A stretch of DNA of 39,770 nt from Candidatus Uhrbacteria bacterium CG22_combo_CG10-13_8_21_14_all_47_17 (GCA_002786495.1 PCSZ01000076.1:28047-67816), one strand, 5' to 3'; counted from the first letter of the stretch, positions 27,954 to 38,457 are shown. A program made the numbers and translations. The notes: generated by a model not told the origin, from the sequence alone.

Positions 27954-29077
27954 ACATGTATGCGTTTTTTCGCATGGCGAGGAATTCCCGCAACAAGCCC
28001 CATAGCTCCAAGCAACACAACCATAGATGTTCCTCCATGAGAAATGAAAGGCAAGGTAACACCCGTCATCGGCATAAGCCCAGTCATAGACATTACATTG
28101 ATTAAAAGCTGAATGCCAACCCAGGAACCAACCCCCACCGCCAATAAGGCGCCAAAGGCATCATCCGCTTCTTTTGCGATCTTAAAACAACGAAAGACAA
28201 GAAAGGCATACGCCGCTAACAACAAAAGAACAACCACAAAACCCATTTCCTCGGCGATAATGGCAAAAATCGAGTCGGCCTCGACTTCAGGTAAGTAGAG
28301 AAACTTTTGCCGCGAGTTTCCATAACCAAGGCCGAAAAATCCTCCGGAGCCAATAGCCAAAATAGCCTGGTTAATATGATACCCGATTCCCTTCGGATCC
28401 AGTTCCGGATGCAAGAATGTCATGAAACGCGCTGCACGATACGGAGAAATTTTAATAAGAAGCGCCACCAACCCCACTCCTGAAAGCGAAAGCGTCGCAA
28501 ACCACAAAAGTGGCGCCCCGCTCGCGAGATACATCATCACCGAAGTACCGGCGAGGACGACCATGGTTCCGGTGTCCGGCTGAAGAACAAGAAACAAAAC
28601 AACAGCACCAAGAAGGCCGGCAAAAGGAAGCGCACCTTCTTTTAAGGAGTGGGCTTTTTCTTTTCGCTCGGCAAGCCACGCGGCTAAATAAATGAGAAAC
28701 GTGAGTTTTACAAATTCAGATGGCTGAAAGCGTATCGGACCGAGCGCCGCCCAACTCCGCGATCCGCCAACGGTAAAACCGATACCTGGAATATATACGA
28801 GAAGCAGAAGAGCAAATGTTGCAATAAGAAGAAGCCCCGCAAGCGATTTCCATCTCTTATATTCAATGACGGCAAAAAAGGCGAAAAGAACCAACCCGGG
28901 CAAAACACCAAGAAGGATTTGTCGTTTCACGAAATAAAGGCTGTCTCCTGTGCGCTGAAACGCAATTGGCCCCGTCGCGGACATGAGCGCAATAAGCCCA
29001 AAGACAACAAGACCGGCCGTCATCATTAAGATGAAGGGATCCAGTCTTGTAAGACGTTCTTTGAGCTTAAGTGGCAT
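27950..29077 (-). CDS. ftsW: FtsW/SEDS lipid II polymerase/flippase family protein
   Basis: multi-TM SEDS protein; GSRSWAALGPIRFQPSEFVKL, PDTGTMVVL, FIAE-like IIAEEMGF, GVTLPFISHGGTSM; ATGA overlap with murG. Confidence 0.94.
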   Translation of the reverse strand: MPLKLKERLTRLDPFILMMTAGLVVFGLIALMSATGPIAFQRTGDSLYFVKRQILLGVLPGLVLFAFFAVIEYKRWKSLAGLLLIATFALLLLVYIPGIGFTVGGSRSWAALGPIRFQPSEFVKLTFLIYLAAWLAERKEKAHSLKEGALPFAGLLGAVVLFLVLQPDTGTMVVLAGTSVMMYLASGAPLLWFATLSLSGVGLVALLIKISPYRAARFMTFLHPELDPKGIGYHINQAILAIGSGGFFGLGYGNSRQKFLYLPEVEADSIFAIIAEEMGFVVVLLLLAAYAFLVFRCFKIAKEADDAFGALLAVGVGSWVGIQLLINVMSMTGLMPMTGVTLPFISHGGTSMVVLLGAMGLVAGIPRHAKKRIHV

Positions 29078-29079
29078 GG

Positions 29080-30129
29080 TTACACGGCATCAATGAGCGC
29101 AAGCACAACACCCACGCCCGCCAAAACGAAACTCATGAGCCAAAAGCGCATAACGATACGCGGCTCACTCCAACCAATAGCTTCCAGGTGATGATGCAAT
29201 GGCGCGCTCTTCAAAAGTTTTTTCCCATTTCGGAGTTTCTTGCTTGTTACTTGAAAGATGACGGACAAGCTCTCAATGACAAAAGGAAGGCCGATAAGGA
29301 TTAAAAGGAGCGGCTGATTCGTCATCAGCGCCACGACCCCTAAAACCGTGCCAAGGGACATGGCGCCCGTATCTCCCATAAAAATATCCGCCGGATTCAC
29401 ATTGAACCAGAGGAAGCCAATAAGCGCTCCGACAATAGCTGCGCACAAGACAGCCAAATCAAATCTCCCTTGCGACCAAGCAATAATCGCATACGCGATG
29501 AAAGCGGAAAGGAGCGTTCCTCCGGCAAGACCATCAAGTCCATCCGTAACATTCACCGAATGTGATATTGCGATAATAACGAGAATGAAAAAGAGGACAT
29601 ACCAAAATCCAATTTCATAGGTACCAACAAAAGGAATATGCAACTGATCCCACTGAAGTTTTGTGTAAAACCACCAAGCCCCGACGACGGCAATAAGACC
29701 GTAAGAAAGAAGACGATGCCTTTCACGAAGACCACCGCCCTTAGGGCCAACGCGCCGAATATTCAAATAGTCATCAAGCAAACCGATGAGCGCAGCTCCA
29801 ATCATCAGACCAATCGGGAGCCAAGTCTGTCCGCGCGAGAGAAAGGAAGCGCGACACCAAGGTTCTCCAAAAAGTCCGCAAAGACTCGCAAGCCCAAGAA
29901 CAACCACAAGAACCGTTCCCCAAATCACAATGCCTCCCATAGTCGGCGTTCCGGCTTTTTTTCCGTGCATGGCTGCCATCACAGGCGCAACGCTCGCATC
30001 GCGAATTGTTTTCCCCATTTTAAATTTCCGGAGAATCCGGATGAGCACCGGCGTAAAGAGCGCTGACAAAAAAAATGTTAACGCGGCAATAACAAGAGGC
30101 CATGCGATCATAAAGGGGTCGTATATCAT
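29080..30129 (-). CDS. mraY: phospho-N-acetylmuramoyl-pentapeptide-transferase
   Basis: HGKKAGTPTMGGIVIW, LLDDYLNIRR, NVTDGLDGLAGG, FMGDTGAMSLG, APLHHHLEAIGW; start at MIYDPFM. Confidence 0.96.
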   Translation of the reverse strand: MIYDPFMIAWPLVIAALTFFLSALFTPVLIRILRKFKMGKTIRDASVAPVMAAMHGKKAGTPTMGGIVIWGTVLVVVLGLASLCGLFGEPWCRASFLSRGQTWLPIGLMIGAALIGLLDDYLNIRRVGPKGGGLRERHRLLSYGLIAVVGAWWFYTKLQWDQLHIPFVGTYEIGFWYVLFFILVIIAISHSVNVTDGLDGLAGGTLLSAFIAYAIIAWSQGRFDLAVLCAAIVGALIGFLWFNVNPADIFMGDTGAMSLGTVLGVVALMTNQPLLLILIGLPFVIESLSVIFQVTSKKLRNGKKLLKSAPLHHHLEAIGWSEPRIVMRFWLMSFVLAGVGVVLALIDAV

Positions 30130-30503
30130 ACATTTATGTAAGTAAGAAAGAACAAAGCAACAGACCAAGGAAATGCCCACGCAACCGCTAGCACAAGCAG
30201 GCTCCAGGCAAAAAACGCATCCGCTTGATAAATACCGAATGCCAGCACAACATCCAACAATGTGAGACCAAACCAAACCAACGGAGGAAGGAAGACCCAT
30301 GACCAGCTCTTCACCTCATCAATGCCGAGATACACATTGTAATGAAGGATGAAGGTTCCATGCTCGCGCGCCGCCGGAAACACATGCCATAAAAAAAATC
30401 CGCTCATCACGAGCGCAGATGCAACGGCTAAAATAGACGCCCATCGAAAGACTTGATTGCTCCAAGCGAGCTTTGCTGAAAACAGCCATCCGTTTGCCGT
30501 CAT
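30126..30503 (-). CDS. hypothetical membrane protein
   Basis: multi-TM ORF translationally overlapping mraY. Confidence 0.6.
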   Translation of the reverse strand: MTANGWLFSAKLAWSNQVFRWASILAVASALVMSGFFLWHVFPAAREHGTFILHYNVYLGIDEVKSWSWVFLPPLVWFGLTLLDVVLAFGIYQADAFFAWSLLVLAVAWAFPWSVALFFLTYINV

Positions 30504-30554
30504 GCGAATATAGTACGACTCCGAAATGACCTCGTCAAAAAAGAGAAAAAGCGC

Positions 30555-30806
30555 TCAATCAACCTGAATAACTTCTTTCACGCTGGGAACCATTTCAAAC
30601 AAAGCTTCTTCTATTCCCGCCTTAAAAGTCATTTCAGACATCGGGCATCCAACACAGGCTCCCTGCAGGCGTAAGGACACCTTTCCGGTATCTGCTTCGC
30701 AATCCACAAGTTCGACATTTCCACCATGCATCGCGAGCCCTTCACGGACGACTTGGAGCACGCGCTCAATTTCTTCAATGAATTTTTCCTTTGTTTGTTG
30801 CTCCAT
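30555..30806 (-). CDS. NifU C-terminal-domain-like Fe-S protein
   Basis: GGNVELVDCEADTGKVSLRLQGACVGCPMSEMTFKAGIEEAL with CxxC; start at MEQQTKE. Confidence 0.9.
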   Translation of the reverse strand: MEQQTKEKFIEEIERVLQVVREGLAMHGGNVELVDCEADTGKVSLRLQGACVGCPMSEMTFKAGIEEALFEMVPSVKEVIQVD

Positions 30807-30836
30807 ATAGCCAAAAACTACCCTGGATGAGCCCAC

Positions 30837-30865
30837 TTGACAAGCGCGAGAAAAACGCCTATTCT
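30837..30865 (+). promoter_or_regulatory. promoter of rpmA
   Basis: TTGACA - 17 nt - TATTCT upstream of rpmA. Confidence 0.6.
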
Positions 30866-30898
30866 ATTGCCATTCTTCGTTATTAACTCTTCGACCCT

Positions 30899-31186
30899 AT
30901 GGCACACAAAAAAGCAGGCGGATCTACATCCAATGGCCGCGATTCTCAAGGTCAACGCCTTGGTGTGAAAAAATACGGCGGCGAATACGCCAAGTCCGGT
31001 AATATTCTTGTCCGTCAGCGCGGAACGGCAATCAACGCCGGTAAGAATGTTATGCGCGGAAAAGACGACACGCTTTTCGCAACCACAACCGGAATCGTGC
31101 GCTTCATGGATCGTCGCATGCGTTCCTTCACCGGAAAGTTCAAGATGAAAAAGTTCGTGAATATCGAACCTATCGAAACCAAATAA
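30899..31186 (+). CDS. rpmA: 50S ribosomal protein L27
   Basis: [43 protein letters not shown]. Confidence 0.98.
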   Translation: MAHKKAGGSTSNGRDSQGQRLGVKKYGGEYAKSGNILVRQRGTAINAGKNVMRGKDDTLFATTTGIVRFMDRRMRSFTGKFKMKKFVNIEPIETK

Positions 31187-31190
31187 AAAA

Positions 31191-31217
31191 AACTCCGCCT
31201 CATGGCGGAGTTTTTTT
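31191..31217. terminator. bidirectional-type terminator between rpmA and cdd
   Basis: AACTCCGCC-TCAT-GGCGGAGTT with flanking A-run and T-run. Confidence 0.88.
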
Positions 31218-31242
31218 ATACACGTTCCTGCGAGCTGTACCT

Positions 31243-31755
31243 TTATTTTAAAGAGATGCCTAGATCCGCCGGACCAAATGCAAAAGGCAGGAGTTGTTTT
31301 ATGCCTACGAATCTTCTGATGCGGTTACGGCTCGCTAAAATGAGCACGATTGGATCATTAGATAAGTCCTCCGCTTCTTTTATATCTTGACGACATTGTC
31401 CGCAGGGAGTGATTGGTTCCTCTATCGTTTCCGGAATTTGTTTTACATCTAGTGAAGCCGGACCGCCTACGACCGCCAGTTTCGCAATATTGTCTTTTTG
31501 ACCGGTGGCTCCCATTGAATCAAGCACAACTCTCTCTGCGCAACTCACTTTGAAATTAGCATTTTCCTGATTACTGCCTTGAAAAACTTTTCCATCTTTC
31601 GTTTGCACCGCGGCCCCGACGTTGAAGTTTGAATAGGGTGCATAAGAATTTCGGCGAGCCGCCCACGCGGACTCTAAAAGATTGCGTTCATCTTCCGAAA
31701 GTTCATTCGGTGATTCATATTCTTCATATTCAATTGTGAGTGTGTGTGGAGGCAT
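31243..31755 (-). CDS. cdd: cytidine deaminase
   Basis: SYAPYSNFNVGAAV, CAERVVLDSM, TPCGQCRQ. Confidence 0.88.
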   Translation of the reverse strand: MPPHTLTIEYEEYESPNELSEDERNLLESAWAARRNSYAPYSNFNVGAAVQTKDGKVFQGSNQENANFKVSCAERVVLDSMGATGQKDNIAKLAVVGGPASLDVKQIPETIEEPITPCGQCRQDIKEAEDLSNDPIVLILASRNRIRRFVGIKQLLPFAFGPADLGISLK

Positions 31756-31891
31756 AGATGATGATGTGAAAAGGAAGTTAGATCAGTTATCGCCCAGACA
31801 GCCTCCCTTATAAAAAAATAGAGCGAAAACTAAAAATAGACTACCCCGTTAAATTTGTTGTGAAGCGATTTACTCGCGACCCCACTTCTCG

Positions 31892-33526
31892 CTAAGACTT
31901 CGAAGCCGCTTTAATTAAACCAAGGAAAAGCGGATGCGGTCGAAATGGGCGTGAAAGAAATTCCGGATGCGCTTGCGTTCCGATAAAATACGGATGTTCC
32001 TTCAACTCAACCATTTCCGCCAAACTCCCATCGGGAGAAAGTCCGCTATGCAATAATCCGTCAGCCTCCAGCCGCGCACGATAATCCGGATTACATTCAA
32101 AACGATGGCGATGCCGTTCCATAACCTGATCCGTTCCATACAAAGCGCGCACACGACTCCCCTTCGCGAGCAAGCAAGGATATTCGCCAAGACGCATTGT
32201 CCCGCCATAGCTCTTATCCTGCATGCGCTCCACCTGTTCATTCATAAGATGAATAACCGGCTCCTTTGTTTTCGAATTTATTTCTGTTGAATTCGCATCT
32301 TCGAGGCCGAGAACATGACGTGCGAATTCGACGACGGCGAGCTGCGCTCCATAGCAGATCCCAAGGAACGGAATGCCTTTTTCTCGCGCGTATTGAATCG
32401 CTAACATTTTTCCTTCTACGCCCCGTTTTCCGAAACCACCCGGAACAATCACGCCATCAACGCCCTTAAGAAGCTTCGCTAATTGTTTTGGCGTTTTTTC
32501 AATTTGACGCGCGCTCACCCATACGATTTCCGGCTTGCGATTGAGCTTCCACGCCGCGTGCTTCACCGCCTCTACAACGGAGAGATACGCATCTGAGAGA
32601 GAGAAGTCTCCGCTCTCCGCATATTTTCCAATAATCGCAATGCGCACCGGCTCTCCGCCATCTTGAGCTTTTTTGGAAAGCGCCTGCCATGCGCTCATTT
32701 TCGGCTCATGCTTCGCTTTCAAGCGAAGTTTCTTCATCACAAGCTCACCGATCCCCTCTTTTTCAAAAGCTTCCGGCGCCGCGTATACCGTCAACAAATC
32801 CGGGGCGCTAATAATATCTTCCTGTCGCACATTGCAATGCGTAGCCAGTTTTTGCTTTCTTGGAAGATCAAGCGGCTGCGAACCGCGGCAAATAATGAAA
32901 TCCGGCTGTAATCCGGTGGAATTGAGCGTACGAACCGCGTACTGTGTCGGCTTGGTCTTCATTTCTCCAAGCGCACCCGGGATAGGAAGATAGCTCACGA
33001 GTCCGACGAGCACGTCATCCGGCGTATCAAGCCGCATCATACGCGCTGCTTCAAGAAACAAAACATTTTGATATTCGCCGACCGTTCCGCCGATTTCAAT
33101 AAGCGTCACATCCGCGTCGTGGAATTTTGCTGCGTCTTTGATGCGCTGAATAACTTCCTGAGGAACATGTGGAACGACTTCCACCGTTTTTCCGCCATAG
33201 CCAAGCGCGCGTTCGCGCTCAATCACGGAAAGGTACACGCGCCCCGTTGTCATGTAATTTATTTTGACGATGTCTTCGTCCAAGAAACGCTCGTAGTTTC
33301 CAATATCTTGATCCGTTTCATCTCCGTCTTTTGTCACGAAGACTTCTCCATGTTCCACCGGATTCATCGTTCCGGCATCAACATTGATATACGGATCAAT
33401 TTTTACGGCGGTTACTTTGAGTCCGCGAGATTTCAAAATCGCGCCCAAAGATGCGGACGCGATTCCCTTGCCGACTCCCGACATAACTCCACCGGCAATA
33501 AAGATATATGTTCGACGATGATTCAT
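31892..33526 (-). CDS. pyrG: CTP synthase
   Basis: YIFIAGGVMSGVGKGIASASLG...KIDPYINVDAGTMNPVEHGEVFV; GATase PGGFGKRG...FLGICYGAQLAVVEFAR. Confidence 0.97.
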   Translation of the reverse strand: MNHRRTYIFIAGGVMSGVGKGIASASLGAILKSRGLKVTAVKIDPYINVDAGTMNPVEHGEVFVTKDGDETDQDIGNYERFLDEDIVKINYMTTGRVYLSVIERERALGYGGKTVEVVPHVPQEVIQRIKDAAKFHDADVTLIEIGGTVGEYQNVLFLEAARMMRLDTPDDVLVGLVSYLPIPGALGEMKTKPTQYAVRTLNSTGLQPDFIICRGSQPLDLPRKQKLATHCNVRQEDIISAPDLLTVYAAPEAFEKEGIGELVMKKLRLKAKHEPKMSAWQALSKKAQDGGEPVRIAIIGKYAESGDFSLSDAYLSVVEAVKHAAWKLNRKPEIVWVSARQIEKTPKQLAKLLKGVDGVIVPGGFGKRGVEGKMLAIQYAREKGIPFLGICYGAQLAVVEFARHVLGLEDANSTEINSKTKEPVIHLMNEQVERMQDKSYGGTMRLGEYPCLLAKGSRVRALYGTDQVMERHRHRFECNPDYRARLEADGLLHSGLSPDGSLAEMVELKEHPYFIGTQAHPEFLSRPFRPHPLFLGLIKAASKS

Positions 33527-33591
33527 AACGCGAGCATCATACCGCATTTAAAATCGTCTCGCAAAAAACCAATCTTTCCTTATTTTTGATG

Positions 33592-34290
33592 CTATTTTCC
33601 AAAGCGTCTCTGGCGCGTTTTAAAAACCTCAAAGGCTTTGTCCAACTCCTTTTCATCAAAAGCCGGCCAATACACATCCGTGAAATACAATTCACTATAA
33701 ACGGTTTGCCAAGTCAGAAATCCGGAAAGCCGGCGTTCTCCCGATGTTCGAATAACAAGATCAGGATCCGGCATGTCCGGCCAATACAAATGTTTTGCAA
33801 TGGCGCTTTCGTCTACAGACTCCGCCGAAACGCCTGCCACCATAAGAGACTTTACCGCATCAACGAGTTCGAATCGCCCGCCGTAATTCAAACAAATTCC
33901 AAATGTCATGCGATCAAAATCTTTAGTCGCTTCTTCCGCGTCGTCAATCAACTTCTGAATCTTTTTTGAGAAGCCTTCTTTTCTTCCTAAGACGCGCAGA
34001 CGCACTTTTCGTTCAATGAAATAATTTAATTCTTTTCCGAGCGCCTGCTCAAGAATCGCCATGAGAAAATTCACCTCCGTTTCGCTCCGCTTCCAGTTTT
34101 CCGTTGAGAACGCAAAAACGCTCAGTGACAAGACGCCTCGTTCAAGACACCAGTCGCCGATGCGCTTCATGTTTTCATAACCCTCACGATGACCTTCAAC
34201 AGACGAGAGCCCCTGCTCATGCGCCCATCGGCGGTTACCGTCCATAATCATGGCCACGTGACGGACCACCGCTTCTGACTGATCGGACAT
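33592..34290 (-). CDS. uppS: isoprenyl (undecaprenyl) diphosphate synthase, cis-prenyltransferase
   Basis: HVAMIMDGNRRWAHEQG, SVFAFSTENWKR, LNYGGRFEL, PDPDLVIRTSGERRLSGFLTWQTVYSELYF. Confidence 0.95.
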   Translation of the reverse strand: MSDQSEAVVRHVAMIMDGNRRWAHEQGLSSVEGHREGYENMKRIGDWCLERGVLSLSVFAFSTENWKRSETEVNFLMAILEQALGKELNYFIERKVRLRVLGRKEGFSKKIQKLIDDAEEATKDFDRMTFGICLNYGGRFELVDAVKSLMVAGVSAESVDESAIAKHLYWPDMPDPDLVIRTSGERRLSGFLTWQTVYSELYFTDVYWPAFDEKELDKAFEVFKTRQRRFGK

Positions 34291-34386
34291 AATGTTGTAA
34301 GGATAGGGATTTTTTTCTCTTCGGTCAATGCGCATAAAGAGCTGGATCCATGGACAAAAGCAATAAAACTGCGTATTCTGACGCCC

Positions 34387-35217
34387 ATGCAACGTATCGA
34401 TGGAAAACGACTCGCGCAGACCATTCGCGAAGAAGTCAAAAAAGAGGTGCAAACGCTTAAAAAAGCGCCTGTTTTGAATGTCTTGCTCGTAGGAGAAGAC
34501 CCGGCCTCAAAGCTCTATGTCCATTTAAAGAAAAAGGCGGGGGAAGAAGCCGGTATCACGGTGAACATCCACCACCTGCCGGCGGAAACGCCCGATGAAC
34601 AGCTTTTCGATTTGGTTGAAGCTTGGAATCAAGATCCGAGTGTTGACGGTATTCTTATTCAAGTCCCCCTTCCGGATGGGCATAATCAAGATGAACTTAC
34701 AAAATCCATCTCTCCGGAAAAAGACGCGGATGGTTTTCACCCATCACATTTTGAAGCACTGAAGCAGGGAAAGATCACAATCATTCCGCCGGTGCATGAA
34801 GGAATTCTTCGCCTGATTAATGAAACGCCGCTTAAGCTCGCCGGCGCGCAAGGCATTATTCTTTCCAAGTCAGAAACATTTGCCGCACCGCTTCAACGTC
34901 TCCTTGGAACCGCTGGGATGAGCATAGAAGTTATGCCCCCAGATGAAATCGACGAAGAGCAGCTCAAGGAAGCCGATCTCGTTGTGAGTGCTGTAGGAAA
35001 ACTCAATTTCCTTAAACCGGACATGGTCCGCGATGATGCGGTTATTATTGATATCGGAACGAACAAAACAAGAGAAGGAAAAACCCAAGGCGATGCAAAT
35101 CTAAAAACATTTGAAAACACGGACGTCTGGATTACACCTGTCCCGGGTGGCGCCGGTCCTATGACTATTGCCCTGCTTTTAAAAAATGTCTTGAAGATCG
35201 CAAAGTCGAGAGCCTAA
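34387..35217 (+). CDS. folD: bifunctional methylenetetrahydrofolate dehydrogenase/cyclohydrolase
   Basis: VGEDPASKLYVHLKKKAGEEAGI, VDGILIQVPLPDGHN, PEKDADGFHP, TPVPGGAGPMTIALLL. Confidence 0.92.
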   Translation: MQRIDGKRLAQTIREEVKKEVQTLKKAPVLNVLLVGEDPASKLYVHLKKKAGEEAGITVNIHHLPAETPDEQLFDLVEAWNQDPSVDGILIQVPLPDGHNQDELTKSISPEKDADGFHPSHFEALKQGKITIIPPVHEGILRLINETPLKLAGAQGIILSKSETFAAPLQRLLGTAGMSIEVMPPDEIDEEQLKEADLVVSAVGKLNFLKPDMVRDDAVIIDIGTNKTREGKTQGDANLKTFENTDVWITPVPGGAGPMTIALLLKNVLKIAKSRA

Positions 35218-35218
35218 G

Positions 35219-35647
35219 CTACATTTCCATTCCTGAAGGGTTCGCACGGCGTGCGCGACTGGTACGTGTCTGCCAAGCGGCCGTGTAAACGGCGAGAATA
35301 TAAATCAGAATAATCACAAAGCTCTGCCACGTGAAGTTTTGAAGCGCACCGATAAAAGAACCTCCCGTAATCACGGCCCACAAGCTAAGTTCAAATACAA
35401 TTTCAACAACAACAAATAGCCCCGTCACGATCCCCGCTTCGGTCCAGGTAGGCGAGGTTCGTTTTGCAAATACCCATTTCGCAAACAAGAAGGTGATTAA
35501 AGCATGGAAGATATAGGAAAGCGTGATAACGCTCGCTTCTTGTGGAAATGGGCTTGCGTCGAAATAGCGAAGCGAGGTCAGCAAAGTGGTGAGAACGAAA
35601 AATCGCACGAGCGTAATATAGAAAACGCGGAAAATAAATTTGATCAT
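35219..35647 (-). CDS. hypothetical membrane protein
   Basis: hydrophobic ORF overlapping the upstream permease gene by 4 nt. Confidence 0.6.
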   Translation of the reverse strand: MIKFIFRVFYITLVRFFVLTTLLTSLRYFDASPFPQEASVITLSYIFHALITFLFAKWVFAKRTSPTWTEAGIVTGLFVVVEIVFELSLWAVITGGSFIGALQNFTWQSFVIILIYILAVYTAAWQTRTSRARRANPSGMEM

Positions 35648-36786
35648 AAGCTTTCTCGGCTAAACAATTTTTGAAAAATACCGAATAGATATACTGATAT
35701 CACGAAAACCGTCATGGTTGAAACGAGGATGCGAGGAAGTCGCCGACGCAACTTATGAAATTCTTTCAAAGCAAGCAAAGAAACCATGATGCAGTTCACA
35801 CCGATAAATACCGCCCCCACAAAACCGATGGTAGAAAGAAAATCACGCGCGATTAAAATAAAAAGGGCAAGCGGCGTCAGCAAAGCAATCGCGGTAGATT
35901 CATGCGCGTTTAACTTATAGTCATCACGAAGAGCCGCCTCCAAATCTTTCGCCGTCGCAATATAGGAAGTTGCAACCGCCAAGAATCCCAATAACGGAAT
36001 AAGCCAAGACCACATATTCGGCAAAACAGAAATAAGTTCCGCGCTGGTTCGAATTGGATACCCGCGTGCCGCGAGATACATCATCACACCAAATCCCCAA
36101 GAAAAGAGCGCCGCTATCCCCGTGCCAATCGTCACAGCACCATAGGATAAACTCCGTTTCCGTTCGGTGAGTTCAACAACTTCTGAAATAATGGAAAGTC
36201 CGCTTAAAGAAAAAAGAAAAACACCAAAAGGAAGAAGCCAGCCCGTTGGCGAGCCAATCTGAATAAGCGATACATCTACAAATGGACTCACAACGACTAC
36301 CGCAAGTACTAATCCCAACAAAAGAAGTCCTGTCGCGTAGAATTCAACCGCTGCAACAAAACGCAGTCCAAACAAAACAGTTAACGCCCCAAAAAGCCAA
36401 AACGTAAGCTGCCAAATAGAAGTTGGAATTGTAAGGCCAGCATGTCTCGCAAGAATGGCAAAAAACTCGCCACCTAAAATAATATAAGCTACGTTTGAAC
36501 CGATGATCTGAAGCGGATAGCTCAGAGTGGCTATGCGGAAGCCAAACGTTCCAAGTCCGTCACGCACATAGCCGGGAAGACGAAGATTTTTCTTGCTCGC
36601 AAGAATAACTTCGACATACAACAGATGCGTAACAATAACGAAGGCAGACAAGAAAAAAAACAAAAAAGTCCCCGGCCAAAATCCAACACGTGAAAAAGTT
36701 GCAGGTAAAGCAATAATGCCGGCCCCGATAATGGTTCCGGTCATGGTAAGAATCGCTTTTCCGAAAGAACGACTTTTCGATGCCAT
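35644..36786 (-). CDS. amino acid permease-like (AAAP/HAAAP superfamily) transporter
   Basis: GKAILTMTGTIIGAGIIALPATFSRVGFWPG and multi-TM profile; start at MASKSRSF. Confidence 0.82.
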   Translation of the reverse strand: MASKSRSFGKAILTMTGTIIGAGIIALPATFSRVGFWPGTFLFFFLSAFVIVTHLLYVEVILASKKNLRLPGYVRDGLGTFGFRIATLSYPLQIIGSNVAYIILGGEFFAILARHAGLTIPTSIWQLTFWLFGALTVLFGLRFVAAVEFYATGLLLLGLVLAVVVVSPFVDVSLIQIGSPTGWLLPFGVFLFSLSGLSIISEVVELTERKRSLSYGAVTIGTGIAALFSWGFGVMMYLAARGYPIRTSAELISVLPNMWSWLIPLLGFLAVATSYIATAKDLEAALRDDYKLNAHESTAIALLTPLALFILIARDFLSTIGFVGAVFIGVNCIMVSLLALKEFHKLRRRLPRILVSTMTVFVISVYLFGIFQKLFSRESL

Positions 36787-36951
36787 GTTCGAATTATAGC
36801 AGACTTTTCTATATCTCTTGCGTCGTAAAACAAAATAACAGTGGAAAACAGGCTTCCATGTCCCCGCGCTCTTCTTTTCCACACCCTATCGCCAGTTACC
36901 AAACCGATTATGTCCTTGTCCTCTTCGCGCGTCCTGCTAAGATGCGAGCAT

Positions 36952-38415
36952 ATGGCAAATATGGAACGTCTGACCCCCCAAAATATTGAAGCGGAGCAAT
37001 CTTTCCTCGGTTCGCTCCTCCTCGATAAAGATGCCATGGTTCGCGTCGCCGATGCGCTCCACCCGGATGATTTTTATATCGACAATCATCGCCGCATTTT
37101 TGAAGCCATGATTGATCTGTATCGGCGCAATGAACCGATCGACCTTCTCTCTCTTGGAAACAGGCTTCAAGAAAAAAACGAGCTTGAGACCATCGGCGGA
37201 CGTGCGGAACTTATCGCGCTTTCAAACGCCGTGCCGACGGCAAGCCATATCGTTCATTATGGAAACATCATCCAGAAGAAAGCGACACTCCGCCGCCTCT
37301 TACAAGCCGCCGGTGAAATCACCGCGCTTGGATATGATGAAGCGGAGGACGTGGAAAAAATCATGGATGAAGCGGAGAGCAAACTTTTCAATGTTTCCCA
37401 ACGCTTTCTCAAAAGAAGTTTCACGGCCATTAGCGACGTGCTTACAACCGCCTTTGAGCGCATCGACGAATTGCATCGTGAAAAAGGCAAGCTCCGCGGT
37501 ATCGCTACCGGCTACACAGAGTTGGATAATATACTCGGCGGCCTTCAAAAAAGCGACCTTATCGTACTTGCAGCACGTCCTTCCTGCGGAAAAACCGCTC
37601 TCGCACTTGATATTGCACGTCACGCCGCCATAAGAGGCAAAATTTCCGTTGGACTCTTTTCGCTTGAAATGAGTAAAGAACAACTCGTAGACCGTATGAT
37701 TTGTTCGGAAGCGAATGTGAATCTCTGGCACATGCGCACCGGTCAGCTTCAAGACGGAGGTCCGAATGACGAATTTCCCCGCATTGGTCATGCACTTGGT
37801 GTTCTTTCGGAAGCGCAGATTTATATTGATGACTCCGCAAATGCGAATATCATGGAAATTCGGACAAAAGCGCGACGTCTTCAAATGGAACATGGTCTTG
37901 GCCTTCTTGTTATCGACTACTTGCAACTCATGGAAAGTCGAAACAGTTCCGAAAACCGTGTTCAAGAAGTCGCGGAAATTACCCGTGGTCTTAAATCTAT
38001 CGCGCGCGAATTAAACATCCCGGTTCTCGCCCTTTCACAGCTCTCACGTTCCGTGGAGCTACAGAAGCCAGCTATTCCACGACTCGCCCACCTTCGAGAA
38101 TCCGGATCTATTGAACAAGACGCAGATGTCGTGATGTTTATCTATAGAAAAGCCGCCGACAAAAACTACCGCCCAGAGGATCTATCTCCTGAAGAACAGC
38201 ATGTAGCGGAAATTCACATTTCAAAACATCGTAATGGTCCCGTGGGCGTCGTGAAGCTTTTCTTTGATGCCCCGCGTGCCTCGTTCCGCAATCTCCAAAA
38301 AGCCACTCCAGGCGCGCCTCTGCCACCGCCGGGCATTAAAGCTCCAGAGGCGCCAATGCCTACACCCTCAGGATTTCCAAGCCCTGCGGGTCAAGGCTCA
38401 TCCGCACCGTTCTAA
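36952..38415 (+). CDS. dnaB: replicative DNA helicase
   Basis: PQNIEAEQSFLGSLLLD; Walker A LAARPSCGKTALALDIA; FSLEMSKEQLVDRM; VIDYLQLM; LSQLSRSVE; RESGSIEQDADVVMFIYR. Confidence 0.96.
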   Translation: MANMERLTPQNIEAEQSFLGSLLLDKDAMVRVADALHPDDFYIDNHRRIFEAMIDLYRRNEPIDLLSLGNRLQEKNELETIGGRAELIALSNAVPTASHIVHYGNIIQKKATLRRLLQAAGEITALGYDEAEDVEKIMDEAESKLFNVSQRFLKRSFTAISDVLTTAFERIDELHREKGKLRGIATGYTELDNILGGLQKSDLIVLAARPSCGKTALALDIARHAAIRGKISVGLFSLEMSKEQLVDRMICSEANVNLWHMRTGQLQDGGPNDEFPRIGHALGVLSEAQIYIDDSANANIMEIRTKARRLQMEHGLGLLVIDYLQLMESRNSSENRVQEVAEITRGLKSIARELNIPVLALSQLSRSVELQKPAIPRLAHLRESGSIEQDADVVMFIYRKAADKNYRPEDLSPEEQHVAEIHISKHRNGPVGVVKLFFDAPRASFRNLQKATPGAPLPPPGIKAPEAPMPTPSGFPSPAGQGSSAPF

Positions 38416-38457
38416 ACATGACAATCCTTCATTATTTTGCTAAAATCATACAAAGAT

